Below are positions 1 to 6,582 of a stretch of DNA of 10,765 nucleotides, piece by piece; within the stretch, counting starts at the first letter, position 1, and every line of letters starts with the position of its first letter. The DNA comes from CBFGTA01 sp965651595 (GTDB lineage: Bacteria > Actinomycetota > Actinomycetes > S36-B12 > UBA10799): assembly GCA_965651595.1 (NCBI GenBank), contig CBFGTA010000075.1, positions 1 to 10,765 on the forward strand. Direction: 5' to 3'. The notes under the pieces are model-generated. The model saw nothing but the letters and a program-made list of their open reading frames with translations, had not been told where the DNA came from and made no database searches. Both the position numbers and the translations under genes were made by a program.

Positions 1-960
1 CGGCTCAAAGTGTGCATCAACACGCTCGGAGGGTTCCGCAACACCGTCAGCCTGGTGCTGACGGGCATGCAAGCCGAAGAGAAAGCCGACCTCGCTCTGC
101 GGACGATCACAGGTCTGGCCCTCGCGGACGTACGCGCCATCGCTCACGACCCCGTGGCTCTGGCCCAACAATCGCGGCTGCCGGTTCGCGAGCTTGACGT
201 GCAGTTGCTCGACGAGCGCCTGTCCAATCCGCGCACCCTCTCGGCGGCGCAGGCCTACCTGCGGTTGACGGTGAAGGACTCCGATCCGAAGAAGGTCGGT
301 CGGGCGTTCACCGGGCCAATCATCGAGTCGGCTCTGGCTACGTACCCGGGCATGTTCCCGACCGCTCCACCTGCCGAAGGCACGCCTTACGGGGTGTATT
401 GGCCCACCACGATCGACCCCGACCACGTCAGCGTGACTGTCCACCTCGAAGGATCGGAACCATTCACGGTGGCGTCGGGGGGCAATCCGGACCCGGCCGC
501 ACCGAGCCCCGCTCCCCGCACACCCGGCCATTCCCTCAACGCAACAGACAACGAGCGCCCCTCCGACCTGGCCGGCCCGGCTGCTATCGCTCCGCTCGGA
601 ACAGTGGTCGGCGCGCGGTCGGGCGACAAAGGAGGCTCAGCGAACGTGGGGTTCTGGGTGCCTGGCGATGACGATTCTGCCCGACTGCGCTACCAGTGGT
701 TCGCGCGCTGGATCACGCCCCAGCGTTTGCGGGAGTTGCTGCCGGAGGCGCAGAACCTCGACATCGACATCTATCGCCTACCCAACTTGCAGGCGGTCAA
801 CGTGGTAATCCACGGACTGCTCGGCCGCGGCGTCAACGAGTCCACTCGCCTCGACCCCCAGGCTAAAGGCCTCGCTGAGCAGTTGCGGGCCCGCCACATT
901 CGCATTCCGGCTGCCCTGGTACCCGAATCGGCGCTGCCGCTGACGGTCGGGCTCGCCTAG
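1..960 (+). CDS. AtuA-like (DUF1446) protein, C-terminal part, 5' end outside window
   Basis: The frame is already open at base 1 and reads 319 codons to TAG at 958-960, so the gene starts upstream of the window. The visible part holds the end of the DUF1446 core and, from about base 590, the small C-terminal AtuA-like domain. That domain is recognisable by GARSGDKGGSANVG (about bases 610-651), followed by a pattern with LPNLQAVNVVIHGLLGRGVN. A proline/alanine-rich linker (about bases 480-560) separates the two. AtuA-type proteins are encoded in acyclic terpene (citronellol/geraniol) utilisation clusters, but their biochemical role is not settled. Here the gene precedes an acyl-CoA dehydrogenase and an enoyl-CoA hydratase, which fits a role in branched acyl-CoA breakdown. 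A GTG at base 10 lies inside the domain and is not a credible start. The family call is firm; the pathway is inferred from context. Confidence 0.85.
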   Translation, partial: RLKVCINTLGGFRNTVSLVLTGMQAEEKADLALRTITGLALADVRAIAHDPVALAQQSRLPVRELDVQLLDERLSNPRTLSAAQAYLRLTVKDSDPKKVGRAFTGPIIESALATYPGMFPTAPPAEGTPYGVYWPTTIDPDHVSVTVHLEGSEPFTVASGGNPDPAAPSPAPRTPGHSLNATDNERPSDLAGPAAIAPLGTVVGARSGDKGGSANVGFWVPGDDDSARLRYQWFARWITPQRLRELLPEAQNLDIDIYRLPNLQAVNVVIHGLLGRGVNESTRLDPQAKGLAEQLRARHIRIPAALVPESALPLTVGLA

Positions 961-968
961 GTCTATCG

Positions 969-1649
969 ATGGCGCCCCTGACCAGTACCCGCGACCCGCT
1001 GACCGAGCGTGGCCGCCGCACCCGCGAGGCGCTCGTGGCTGCGGGCAGGGTGGTGTTCGAGCAGCGCGGCTACGCCGACACTCGGATGGGCGACATTGCT
1101 GATGCTGCCGGTGTTGCCCACGGAACCGTCTACACGTACTTCGAAGACAAGCCCGCCATCTTTCGGGCCGTCGTCGACGACCTGGTTAGCCAACTCGAAC
1201 GCGAGTGGCGAGTGGGTGCGGAGTCGGCCGATCCGGTTGGGCGCATCGAGCGGGCCAACCGCAGCTTCTTGGCGTCGTTCGCGTCCCACGTTCGCCTGCT
1301 GGACGTCGTCGAACAGGCCGCCGTCGTCGATTCGTACTACGCCGAGCTGCTTGAAGCGTTCCGCCAGCGCTACGTGGAGCGGGCCGTCGCGGGAATCCGC
1401 CGCATGCAGTCCGACGGACTGGTCAGTTCCGACATTGACCCGTACGTGGCCGGTTCGGCCCTGTGCGCGATGGTCGAAGGGTTCGGGCGTCAATGGATGC
1501 GTCGCGGCGAACAACACGACCCCGACCACGTGACCCGTCTGCTCACCGAACTGTGGGCCCGCGCCCTCGGACTACCCACTACCCAAGCTGCGGCGACCGG
1601 CCCCACCCGGCAAGTTTCTGCTTCCCGCCCCGCCCACCCAGAGGAGTAA
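969..1649 (+). CDS. TetR-family transcriptional regulator
   Basis: This 226-residue protein has the classical TetR N-terminal domain. A helix from about residue 14 leads into the helix-turn-helix around residues 35-65, which reads ADAAGVAHGTVYTYFEDKPA. The rest is a helical ligand-binding domain with no recognisable signature, and about 30 Pro/Ala-rich residues form a likely flexible tail. It starts 8 nt after the AtuA-like gene. The ribosome binding site is weak, which suggests translation coupled to the upstream gene. Its last two Glu codons (GAGGAG) are the ribosome binding site of the acyl-CoA dehydrogenase. TetR proteins of acyl-CoA clusters usually repress their own operon and release on binding a CoA thioester. 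That ligand and target are inferred from the gene's position inside the operon. Confidence 0.9.
   Translation: MAPLTSTRDPLTERGRRTREALVAAGRVVFEQRGYADTRMGDIADAAGVAHGTVYTYFEDKPAIFRAVVDDLVSQLEREWRVGAESADPVGRIERANRSFLASFASHVRLLDVVEQAAVVDSYYAELLEAFRQRYVERAVAGIRRMQSDGLVSSDIDPYVAGSALCAMVEGFGRQWMRRGEQHDPDHVTRLLTELWARALGLPTTQAAATGPTRQVSASRPAHPEE
1641..1646 (+). promoter_or_regulatory. Ribosome binding site of the acyl-CoA dehydrogenase gene
   Basis: GAGGAG lies 5 nt before the ATG at 1652 and is embedded in the last two sense codons of the TetR gene. It fixes the dehydrogenase start at 1652 and rules out the longer upstream reading, whose extra residues are an arginine-rich out-of-frame translation of the TetR gene. 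Confidence 0.75.
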
Positions 1650-1651
1650 CT

Positions 1652-2803
1652 ATGCAGTTGACTGACGAGCATCACCAGTTCCGCCAGACTGTGCGGCGAG
1701 TGGTCGAACATGACATCAACCCGCACGTCGACGAGTGGGAAGAAGCGCGGATCTTCCCAGCCCACGAACTGTTCCCGAAACTGGCCGCGGTCGGCGTGTT
1801 CGGGCTCGAATACGCCCCCGACTTCGGAGGCCAAGGAGCCGACCACACCTTCACCTGGGTCCTCGGTGACGAGCTCGGCTATTCGTGCGATTGCGCCGGA
1901 ATCCCCATGGCGATCGGCGTGCAAGCAGCCATGGCCACTCCTGCCCTCGCCCGGTACGGCAGCGACGAACTCAAACGCGACTACCTGGTTCCGGCGATGG
2001 AAGGAACGGCTGTGAGCGCGGTCGCCGTCAGCGAACCAGGAGCAGGCTCCGACGTTGCGGGCATCACCACCAAGGCCCGCCGCGACGGTGGCGACTGGGT
2101 CATCAACGGCCGCAAAATGTGGATCACTAACGGCACCCAGGCCGACTGGATCTGCCTGCTGGCTCGAACCTCCGACGAAGGCGGCTACCAGGGCATGAGC
2201 CAAATCATCGTGCCCACCGCAACCGACGGCTTCTCGGTCGGACGGGCCATTAAGAAGATGGGCAACCATTCCTCTGACACAGCTGAACTCGTGTTCGACG
2301 AGGTGCGGGTCCCGGTCAGCAACACGATCGGCGAAATCGGGCGAGGCTTCCAACAGCAGATGGCGCAGTTCCAAGACGAACGCCTGATCGCGATGTACCT
2401 CGTGTGCGGGTCGATTCGGCGAGCCCTCGAGCGGACCAAGCAGTACCTGCAGGAGCGCGAGGCCTTCGGGAAGCCGCTGCTCGCCAACCAGTACCTCCAG
2501 TACACCCTCGCTGAGCTCATAGTTGAGGCTGACCTACTCAGCGAGTACTCGCAGACCGCGGCCGAGCGTTACTCCCGCGGCGAAGATGTCACCCGGATGG
2601 CCACCATCGGCAAGTACAAAGCGGGCCAGCTGCAACGTAAGGTTGCCGACGCGGCAGTGCAGTTCCACGGTGGGATGGGATACGCCGAAGAAATGTGGCC
2701 AGCTCGCTTCTTCCGCGACACCCGGCTAACGTCAATCGGAGGCGGCGCCGACGAAGTGATGCTGCGCGTGATCACCATGATGGAAGGAATGACCCGACAA
2801 TGA
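1652..2803 (+). CDS. Acyl-CoA dehydrogenase, isovaleryl/long-chain-type catalytic base
   Basis: This 383-residue protein is the normal length for a flavin-dependent acyl-CoA dehydrogenase, which makes trans-2-enoyl-CoA and passes electrons to ETF. Visible motifs are the FAD/substrate segment AVSEPGAGSDVAG (residues 125-137), the WITNG segment (157-161), REAFGKPL (269-276), QFHGGMGY (337-344), and the C-terminal RDTRLTSIGGGADEVM (355-370). Short- and medium-chain enzymes carry their catalytic Glu just before the Gly of that last motif; here that place is Gly. Glu243 in QFQDERL aligns by eye with the helix-G Glu of isovaleryl-CoA dehydrogenase (LDLERL). The base is therefore probably Glu243, as in isovaleryl- and long-chain-type enzymes. 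It overlaps the hydratase start by ATGA. With AtuA-like and LiuC-like neighbours, a branched or isoprenoid acyl-CoA substrate is likely. The exact substrate cannot be read from the sequence. Confidence 0.93.
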   Translation: MQLTDEHHQFRQTVRRVVEHDINPHVDEWEEARIFPAHELFPKLAAVGVFGLEYAPDFGGQGADHTFTWVLGDELGYSCDCAGIPMAIGVQAAMATPALARYGSDELKRDYLVPAMEGTAVSAVAVSEPGAGSDVAGITTKARRDGGDWVINGRKMWITNGTQADWICLLARTSDEGGYQGMSQIIVPTATDGFSVGRAIKKMGNHSSDTAELVFDEVRVPVSNTIGEIGRGFQQQMAQFQDERLIAMYLVCGSIRRALERTKQYLQEREAFGKPLLANQYLQYTLAELIVEADLLSEYSQTAAERYSRGEDVTRMATIGKYKAGQLQRKVADAAVQFHGGMGYAEEMWPARFFRDTRLTSIGGGADEVMLRVITMMEGMTRQ

Positions 2804-3642
2804 GTGAGAGCACCACTGACCCGAGCAGCTCCGAGACGTCCGCGTCCGAGCAGGAACCGTACGTCACGTACAAGGTCTCCCAGCAAGTCGCCACCATCAC
2901 GCTGGCGCGGCCTGATTTGCGCAACGTGATGAACGGCCAGTCGATGCGGCAAATGCACGACTACCTGCTGCAGGCGGGCGAAGACCAGAACGTGCGCGTG
3001 GTTGTGATCACTGGTTCCGGCAACACGTTTTGCGCTGGCGCCGATCTGAAGGGTGCGACAGAAGCCAACGAGGCTGCCGACCGCTGGTCCGGGCCCGGAG
3101 CCATCGTGGAGGTCCTCCACACAATCCAGGACCTGCCTAAGCCGGTGATCGCTCGCATCCAAGGTCATGTTGCCGGAGGAGGCAATGGGCTAGCCGCCGC
3201 ATGTGACTTGTCGATTGCCGCCGAGTCGGCGATGTTTGCTTTCTCTGAGGTTCGCCTCGGTCTCGCTCCGGCAGTGATCTCGGTGGTGTGTGTGCCGAAG
3301 ATGCGGACTGCTGACGCGGCCGAGCTGATGCTCACCGGTGAACGAGTGCCCGCTTCGCGCGTGGCCAGCATCGGGCTGATCAACCGGGCTGTCCCCGATG
3401 ATGTGCTTGATGCCGAAGTGCAGGCCTATATCGACGTGCTCCTCAAGGGCGGCCCGCATGCGCTGGCGGCCACGAAGAAGCTGCTGAGTCGGGTGACCGG
3501 CATGACCCGTGACGAGGCGTACACCTGGACGAGTGAACTGTCGGGCCTGTTGTTCGGCTCCGAGGAGGCGGCCGCCGGCATGCGGGCATTCCTGCAGCGC
3601 AAGCCAGCCCCGTGGGATCCGGCCAGCGAGACTGCCGAATAG
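2800..3642 (+). CDS. Enoyl-CoA hydratase/isomerase, methylglutaconyl-CoA hydratase-like
   Basis: The start is the ATG at 2800, which overlaps the dehydrogenase stop by four bases, giving 280 residues. The first ~20 residues are Ser/Glu/Thr-rich and probably disordered. The crotonase fold follows: the oxyanion-hole segment FCAGADLK (77-84), GHVAGGGNGLAAACD (122-136), and FSEVRLGLAPAVIS (148-161). Of the two catalytic glutamates of rat mitochondrial hydratase, the second is kept (Glu150). The first is Gly130. The SEVRLGLAPAVIS signature and the missing first Glu match, from memory, bacterial methylglutaconyl-CoA hydratase (LiuC) and isohexenylglutaconyl-CoA hydratase (AtuE). Its likely step is hydration of a 3-methyl- or isohexenyl-glutaconyl-CoA. 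No biotin-dependent acyl-CoA carboxylase, normally the step before, is visible here; it may lie upstream. Confidence 0.9.
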   Translation: MSESTTDPSSSETSASEQEPYVTYKVSQQVATITLARPDLRNVMNGQSMRQMHDYLLQAGEDQNVRVVVITGSGNTFCAGADLKGATEANEAADRWSGPGAIVEVLHTIQDLPKPVIARIQGHVAGGGNGLAAACDLSIAAESAMFAFSEVRLGLAPAVISVVCVPKMRTADAAELMLTGERVPASRVASIGLINRAVPDDVLDAEVQAYIDVLLKGGPHALAATKKLLSRVTGMTRDEAYTWTSELSGLLFGSEEAAAGMRAFLQRKPAPWDPASETAE

Positions 3643-3662
3643 AACGAACGGCAGCAACCACC

Positions 3663-4502
3663 ATGGCGACGTCTGGCCGAGCCGGTGCCGATACTCGAGC
3701 CGGTGCCGATACTGATGCGCGCGACGTTCGGCAGAGAGTGTCGGCCACCGGCAAACCGAAAGGCTTGGCGACCCTCGGCATCGATTGCGGTGGCTCGGGG
3801 CTGAAGGCATCAGTGCTCAACGAGGACGGGCAGATGATTGCCCCGCGCGTGCGGGTGCCCACGCCGTATCCGCTGCCACCCGAGCGGTTCGTGTCGACGT
3901 TGAAGCAGCTCGCCGCCAAGCTACCGGAGTTCGACCGCGTCACGGTCGGAATGCCGGGCATGATTCGCCGGGGCATCGTCGTGCGCACTCCCCACTACCC
4001 CAATGTGGCTGGCCCTTATACGGCGAAGGATCCGGCGCTGGTTGAAGCGTGGCGCAACTGGCCCGCTCAAGAGATCCTCGGCGACGCGTTCGGTGCTCCG
4101 ACCCGAGTCCTCAATGATGCTGAGGTTCAAGGGGCCGCGGTGATCTCGCGATCGGGTCTGGAAGTCATGTTCACGCTCGGTACCGGCCTCGGCTGTGCGA
4201 TGTATCTCGACGGTCAGCTCACGCCGCACCTGGAGCTGTCGCACGCGCCCGTGCGTGCCAATGCCACCTACGACACGTGGATCGGCATCAAACAACTGCG
4301 CGAATTGGGTGCGGAGAAGTGGAGCGCCCGGATGGTTGAGGTGATTACCGGACTGCGTCCCGTTTTCTGCTGGGACCGTTTGTACGTCGGTGGCGGCAAC
4401 GCGCGCCGCCTGTCGGTCGACCTCGGCGACGACGTGACTGTAGTGCCCAACGTCGCGGGCATCACCGGCGGAGTCCGCGCCTGGGACCTCACCCCGCTGT
4501 AG
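3663..4502 (+). CDS. ROK-family kinase, polyphosphate-glucokinase-like
   Basis: This is a sugar kinase or kinase-like protein, 279 residues if it starts at ATG 3663. Visible ROK elements are the phosphate loop GIDCGGSGLKASVLN (39-53), the catalytic-base motif LNDAEVQGAA with Asp152, the second phosphate motif TLGTGLG (171-177), and ELSH (191-194) at the sugar-contact site. YVGGGNARRL and NVAGITGG close the C-terminal half. The CXCGXXGC zinc motif of most ROK proteins is absent, as in actinobacterial polyphosphate glucokinase, the closest match I recognise; glucose as substrate is an inference. It lies 20 nt after the hydratase and is probably co-transcribed. There is no clear ribosome binding site at 3663. 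GTG 3738 (MSATGKPKG...) is a credible alternative start, which would leave an 18-bp tandem repeat outside the protein. Confidence 0.85.
   Translation: MATSGRAGADTRAGADTDARDVRQRVSATGKPKGLATLGIDCGGSGLKASVLNEDGQMIAPRVRVPTPYPLPPERFVSTLKQLAAKLPEFDRVTVGMPGMIRRGIVVRTPHYPNVAGPYTAKDPALVEAWRNWPAQEILGDAFGAPTRVLNDAEVQGAAVISRSGLEVMFTLGTGLGCAMYLDGQLTPHLELSHAPVRANATYDTWIGIKQLRELGAEKWSARMVEVITGLRPVFCWDRLYVGGGNARRLSVDLGDDVTVVPNVAGITGGVRAWDLTPL
3679..3714 (+). repeat. 18-bp tandem duplication at the ROK gene 5' end
   Basis: GAGCCGGTGCCGATACTC is followed immediately by a second copy that differs only in its last base (3679-3696 and 3697-3714). If translated from ATG 3663 it encodes AGADT-R-AGADT. The repeat is in frame and probably length-variable. 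It is one reason to doubt the ATG start. Confidence 0.9.
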
Positions 4503-4707
4503 TGGCTCGGCACCGGAGGTAGGGCAGGGACGGCTGTTCGACAAGCATGTGCTCCATGTGGTCGTGTCGATTCCGGTCTGCTCGTTTACCTGACCGCCAA
4601 ATACCTCACCCCCACTCACAACACGCTGGCGAATCGGAATTTTTACAATAGGAGGAACCGCGTTTACGGTCGGCGACTATGTCGGCTTCATACACGGGCC
4701 CACCGAC

Positions 4708-4842
4708 ATGACCGACTTTTGGCGGATCAGCCTCGCGATCGGAATCGGCGCCTACCTCTCAGCGCTTGGAGTAGCGATCAAGGCCTTCGTGCGCGCCCGC
4801 AAGCATCACCATGGCAGCAACCACGGTCACAGAGACGCCTGA
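4708..4842 (+). CDS. Small single-helix membrane protein, possibly an N-truncated remnant
   Basis: A 44-residue ORF from ATG 4708 to TGA 4840-4842. After MTDFW it has one hydrophobic segment (about residues 7-28, ending GVAIKAF), then a basic, His-rich tail (RARKHHHGSNHGHRDA). The orientation would be cytoplasmic C-terminus by the positive-inside rule. No ribosome binding site precedes ATG 4708. A strong one (AGGAGGA, 4650-4656) lies further up but has no start codon at the right distance. The same frame reads sensibly upstream as GGTAFTVGDYVGFIHGPTD back to a TGA at 4591. The present ORF may therefore be the tail of a longer gene that lost its start. I do not recognise the family. Confidence 0.4.
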   Translation: MTDFWRISLAIGIGAYLSALGVAIKAFVRARKHHHGSNHGHRDA

Positions 4843-4887
4843 TGGCTCACCTGTCAAGGTCTCGTTCATTCCTCCGAGTTGCTGTTC

Positions 4888-5172
4888 TCACCGTTCGGTG
4901 TATCGGTCGAGATTCGACAGCCAGTATCGCCCGTAGCGGCTCAACGACACCCACCCCAAGACAATGCCCACCAGGACTAGGGCGACCACGTTCGAGACAT
5001 CAAGTCCCACCACAGCCCCCACCAGCGCCGCAACCAACGCTGTGAGCCCGCCTACCCCAAGCAACACGATGACAAGCTTCTGCCGCCTCCGCGAACCCGT
5101 CATCAGGGTCAACAACACCGGCGAAACAGACTCCTTGCCTTCACCACTACTTAAGAAAGTCCCGCACCTCAT
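4888..5172 (-). CDS. Small two-helix membrane protein
   Basis: The reading frame encodes up to 94 residues with two clear membrane segments. The first is KLVIVLLGVGGLTALVAALV (about residues 32-51) and the second VVALVLVGIVLGWVSL (about 62-77). Arginines precede the first (GSRRRQ) and follow the second (RYGRYWLSNLDRYTER). Both ends are therefore probably cytoplasmic, with a short outside loop around GAVVGLDVSN. The start is uncertain: ATG 5172, GTG 5118 (with AAGGAG 12 nt upstream) and ATG 5103 are all possible. The last gives 71 residues and keeps both helices. It overlaps the 5147-5281 ORF in another frame. Small proteins of this shape often sit beside secreted effectors as immunity or accessory partners; that role is inference. 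The family is not recognised. Confidence 0.55.
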   Translation of the reverse strand: MRCGTFLSSGEGKESVSPVLLTLMTGSRRRQKLVIVLLGVGGLTALVAALVGAVVGLDVSNVVALVLVGIVLGWVSLSRYGRYWLSNLDRYTER

Positions 5173-5281
5173 CGTCTTGCCGACGATTCACCTCGGCGAG
5201 CCAGCGGTTCCAACGTCCGAGAGTTTTCCACATCCCACGTTTACCTTCATTCGTGCCACCCATGCTGTTCACGATCGTCAT
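5147..5281 (-). CDS. Small soluble ORF upstream of the two-helix protein
   Basis: A 44-codon ORF from ATG 5281 to TAG 5147-5149. An internal ATG at 5233 has a better ribosome binding site (GAAGG) and would give 28 residues. The C-terminal half, GRWNRWLAEVNRRQDDEVRD, is charged and helical and looks like real protein rather than noise. Its 3' end overlaps the two-helix ORF by 26 nt. That ORF is in the +1 frame relative to this one. A +1 slip near CTT AAG TAG would join the two into one protein of roughly 130 residues, as either a broken gene or an unusual frameshift product. No family recognised. Confidence 0.35.
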   Translation of the reverse strand: MTIVNSMGGTNEGKRGMWKTLGRWNRWLAEVNRRQDDEVRDFLK

Positions 5282-5345
5282 AAGGCGTTCTTGACTAGCT
5301 TGTCCGAGGGAGCATGGTTACTTGCCGAACACCAAACATGACACT

Positions 5346-5594
5346 CTATTCTTGCCAACCCATCCGCACCGACACCCAACGGGGGACTGCCCAGGGTTTT
5401 TCTATGGCAGCGACCGGAATCTCGTCACCATCGAGCACAGTCAGAGAACCGTCCTCGTTTTCCTCAACTGTTCCGCCGTCAGGAATCCCTAGTTCGTAAC
5501 CGTACTCACCGCAGAAATCCTCCGACGCGATCGTTATCATCAACCACACACCGTCATCCTGCACATCTAGGAAGGCATAGTCCTCTAGGTCAAG
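5346..5594 (-). pseudogene. Middle fragment of an actinobacterial secreted-protein family
   Basis: The frame runs from just after a TAA at 5595-5597 to TAG at 5346-5348. It contains YAFLDVQDDGVWLMITIA, EYGYELGIPDGG, NEDGSLTVLDGDEIPV and IEKPWAV. This order is typical of a family of actinobacterial secreted proteins, in which the PWA segment is normally followed by an Asp-Ala-Asn-Gly stretch and a C-terminal effector-like region. Here the similarity stops directly after PWAV, and 12 unrelated residues precede the stop. No signal peptide or proper start is present (the first possible start is GTG 5564). It aligns by eye with the fragment at 5850-6332. The family match is from memory of the pattern and cannot be confirmed here. 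Confidence 0.55.
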
Positions 5595-5745
5595 TTAGTA
5601 GGAACACTGCGCCTCGACCAGCCGAATCCGCGACCACCGGTATCCGACGATGATCGATGCCCCAGGCCCTGCCGGCGACGGTAGTAGACAGCCAGACGTG
5701 CCATCTTGCGTGACCGTTAGATTCCTTCCGAGGACCCTTGGCGCG

Positions 5746-5988
5746 ATGAGGTACCGACATGTCCTCGCCTCATTGACGACCGTACTGTTTGTGGTTGCCT
5801 TGGCCCACCTGTCCATTCCAGCCCACGCGATGGATACTGGTACAGGCGATCAACACATGGTTGCAAAGTATTTTCCAAAGATCTGGAGGACATCAATGCC
5901 CACGCCGTCGCCGTCCTCGTTGAGGATCGCGATCGACCCATCAGCCTGCATGTCGAGGGATGCGCCTGCTTCCATGTCAAGGTGGTAG
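5746..5988 (+). pseudogene. Orphan signal peptide, 5' end of a truncated secreted-protein gene
   Basis: From ATG 5746 the frame gives a textbook Sec signal peptide. It has a basic start (MRYRH), a hydrophobic core (VLASLTTVLFVVALAHLSI) and a PAHA cleavage site at about residue 28, then MDTGTGDQ. AGGA lies 11 nt upstream of the ATG. From about base 5880 onward the frame is plainly the antisense of the minus-strand secreted-protein fragment, and it stops at 5986-5988 with low-complexity Ser/Pro/Met content. I read this as the 5' end of one secreted-protein gene joined to the reversed middle of another. The exact junction cannot be fixed, but it should lie between about 5830 and 5885. The competing minus-strand ORF 5595-5816 covers the same bases and is less convincing. 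Confidence 0.5.
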
Positions 5989-6407
5989 GCATATTCCGCC
6001 TCGGCGCATGAGTCGTCGATGACCGTCATTAAGCGTGCCCCCTCGTCCAAGGGCTGAATGATAGTCGCGGCACCCTGCACAACGTTTTCGACGATGGTCG
6101 TCTGGCTGGCTTTGACCAGTTGAACATCAGGACCGGTGGCTATCACGCTCAACGTGAGCGGAAGGGAATCGAACACCAGATCGTGGCCGATTGTTTCCGG
6201 CAACGTAGCGTCCGATTGGGATTCGTGCACCGTCTCGTCGAGGATTCCCTCGACACGCTCAACCGCGTCGAGTGCTTCGGCTGCTGATCGGGCCTCAGGC
6301 ACGGATCCGGAATCATCTGCGTACACCGGGCCTCACGCTGAGGCAGTCAGCGCGATACCGGCAATGAATACACCACTGATCGTGGTCAACGTGGACACAC
6401 TGTTCAC
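5850..6407 (-). pseudogene. Secreted-protein gene interrupted by TGA at the signal-peptide cleavage site
   Basis: GTG 6407 (with GAGG 5 nt upstream) or GTG 6398 opens a signal-peptide-like stretch, STLTTISGVFIAGIALTASA, which ends in an A-x-A site. The very next codon is TGA (6333-6335). The same frame then continues without a break for about 160 residues (YADDSGSVPEARSAAEALDA...) to TGA at 5850-5852. The mature part has TIIQPLDEGARLMTVIDD, EYAYHLDMEAGASL and ADGSIAILNEDGDGVG, in the same order as the fragment at 5346-5594. It ends about where the PWA motif should appear (VLQIFGKYF), so the C-terminal half is missing. It is therefore doubly damaged: one nonsense codon and a 3' truncation. The hydrophobic leader lacks the usual N-terminal Lys/Arg. 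Confidence 0.6.
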
Positions 6408-6423
6408 TTCCCCCTCATAACTC

Positions 6424-6446
6424 AAAAAAACCCGCAACCACGGGCA
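6424..6446 (-). terminator. Short intrinsic-terminator-like hairpin (minus strand)
   Basis: Read on the minus strand, CCCG-TGGTTG-CGGG forms a 4-bp GC stem (5 bp with one G-T pair) and a 6-nt loop, followed by seven T residues (6430-6424). It lies directly upstream of the damaged secreted-protein gene, and there is no convincing minus-strand gene on its upstream side. It could be a leftover terminator or an attenuator-like leader element. The stem is short, so the call is weak. Confidence 0.4.
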
Positions 6447-6582
6447 GACGATTTCGAGCGACTTGAAGCCCCTTCTCATGATCGTGTCAAGCGACTCGTA
6501 ACCTAACACGCGCCATCGACGAAGATCGATCTGGGATCGTCCCCCACGTAGGCGGGTGTCCGTTTGGGGATAAGGTATTGAA

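Noticed and set aside
1490..2374. Long minus-strand frame of 294 codons opposite the TetR and acyl-CoA dehydrogenase genes
   Set aside because: It is antisense to two well-supported genes and has no recognisable domain; such shadow frames are common at high GC.
4679..4711. Ten-codon leader ORF overlapping ATG 4708 by ATGA
   Set aside because: It has no ribosome binding site and is short enough to be chance; translational coupling cannot be supported.
4889..4900. Perfect inverted repeat CACCG-TT-CGGTG at the end of the two-helix gene
   Set aside because: A 2-nt loop is too small for a normal terminator hairpin, there is no T-run, and the repeat is mostly inside coding sequence.
5595..5816. 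Minus-strand ORF of 73 residues ending IIVGYRWSRIRLVEAQCSY, in the same frame as both secreted-protein fragments
   Set aside because: It could be a C-terminal piece of the same family, since two cysteines and alternating residues look protein-like. However, its first part is the antisense of a much better plus-strand signal peptide, and it has no start signal. I keep it only as a possibility.
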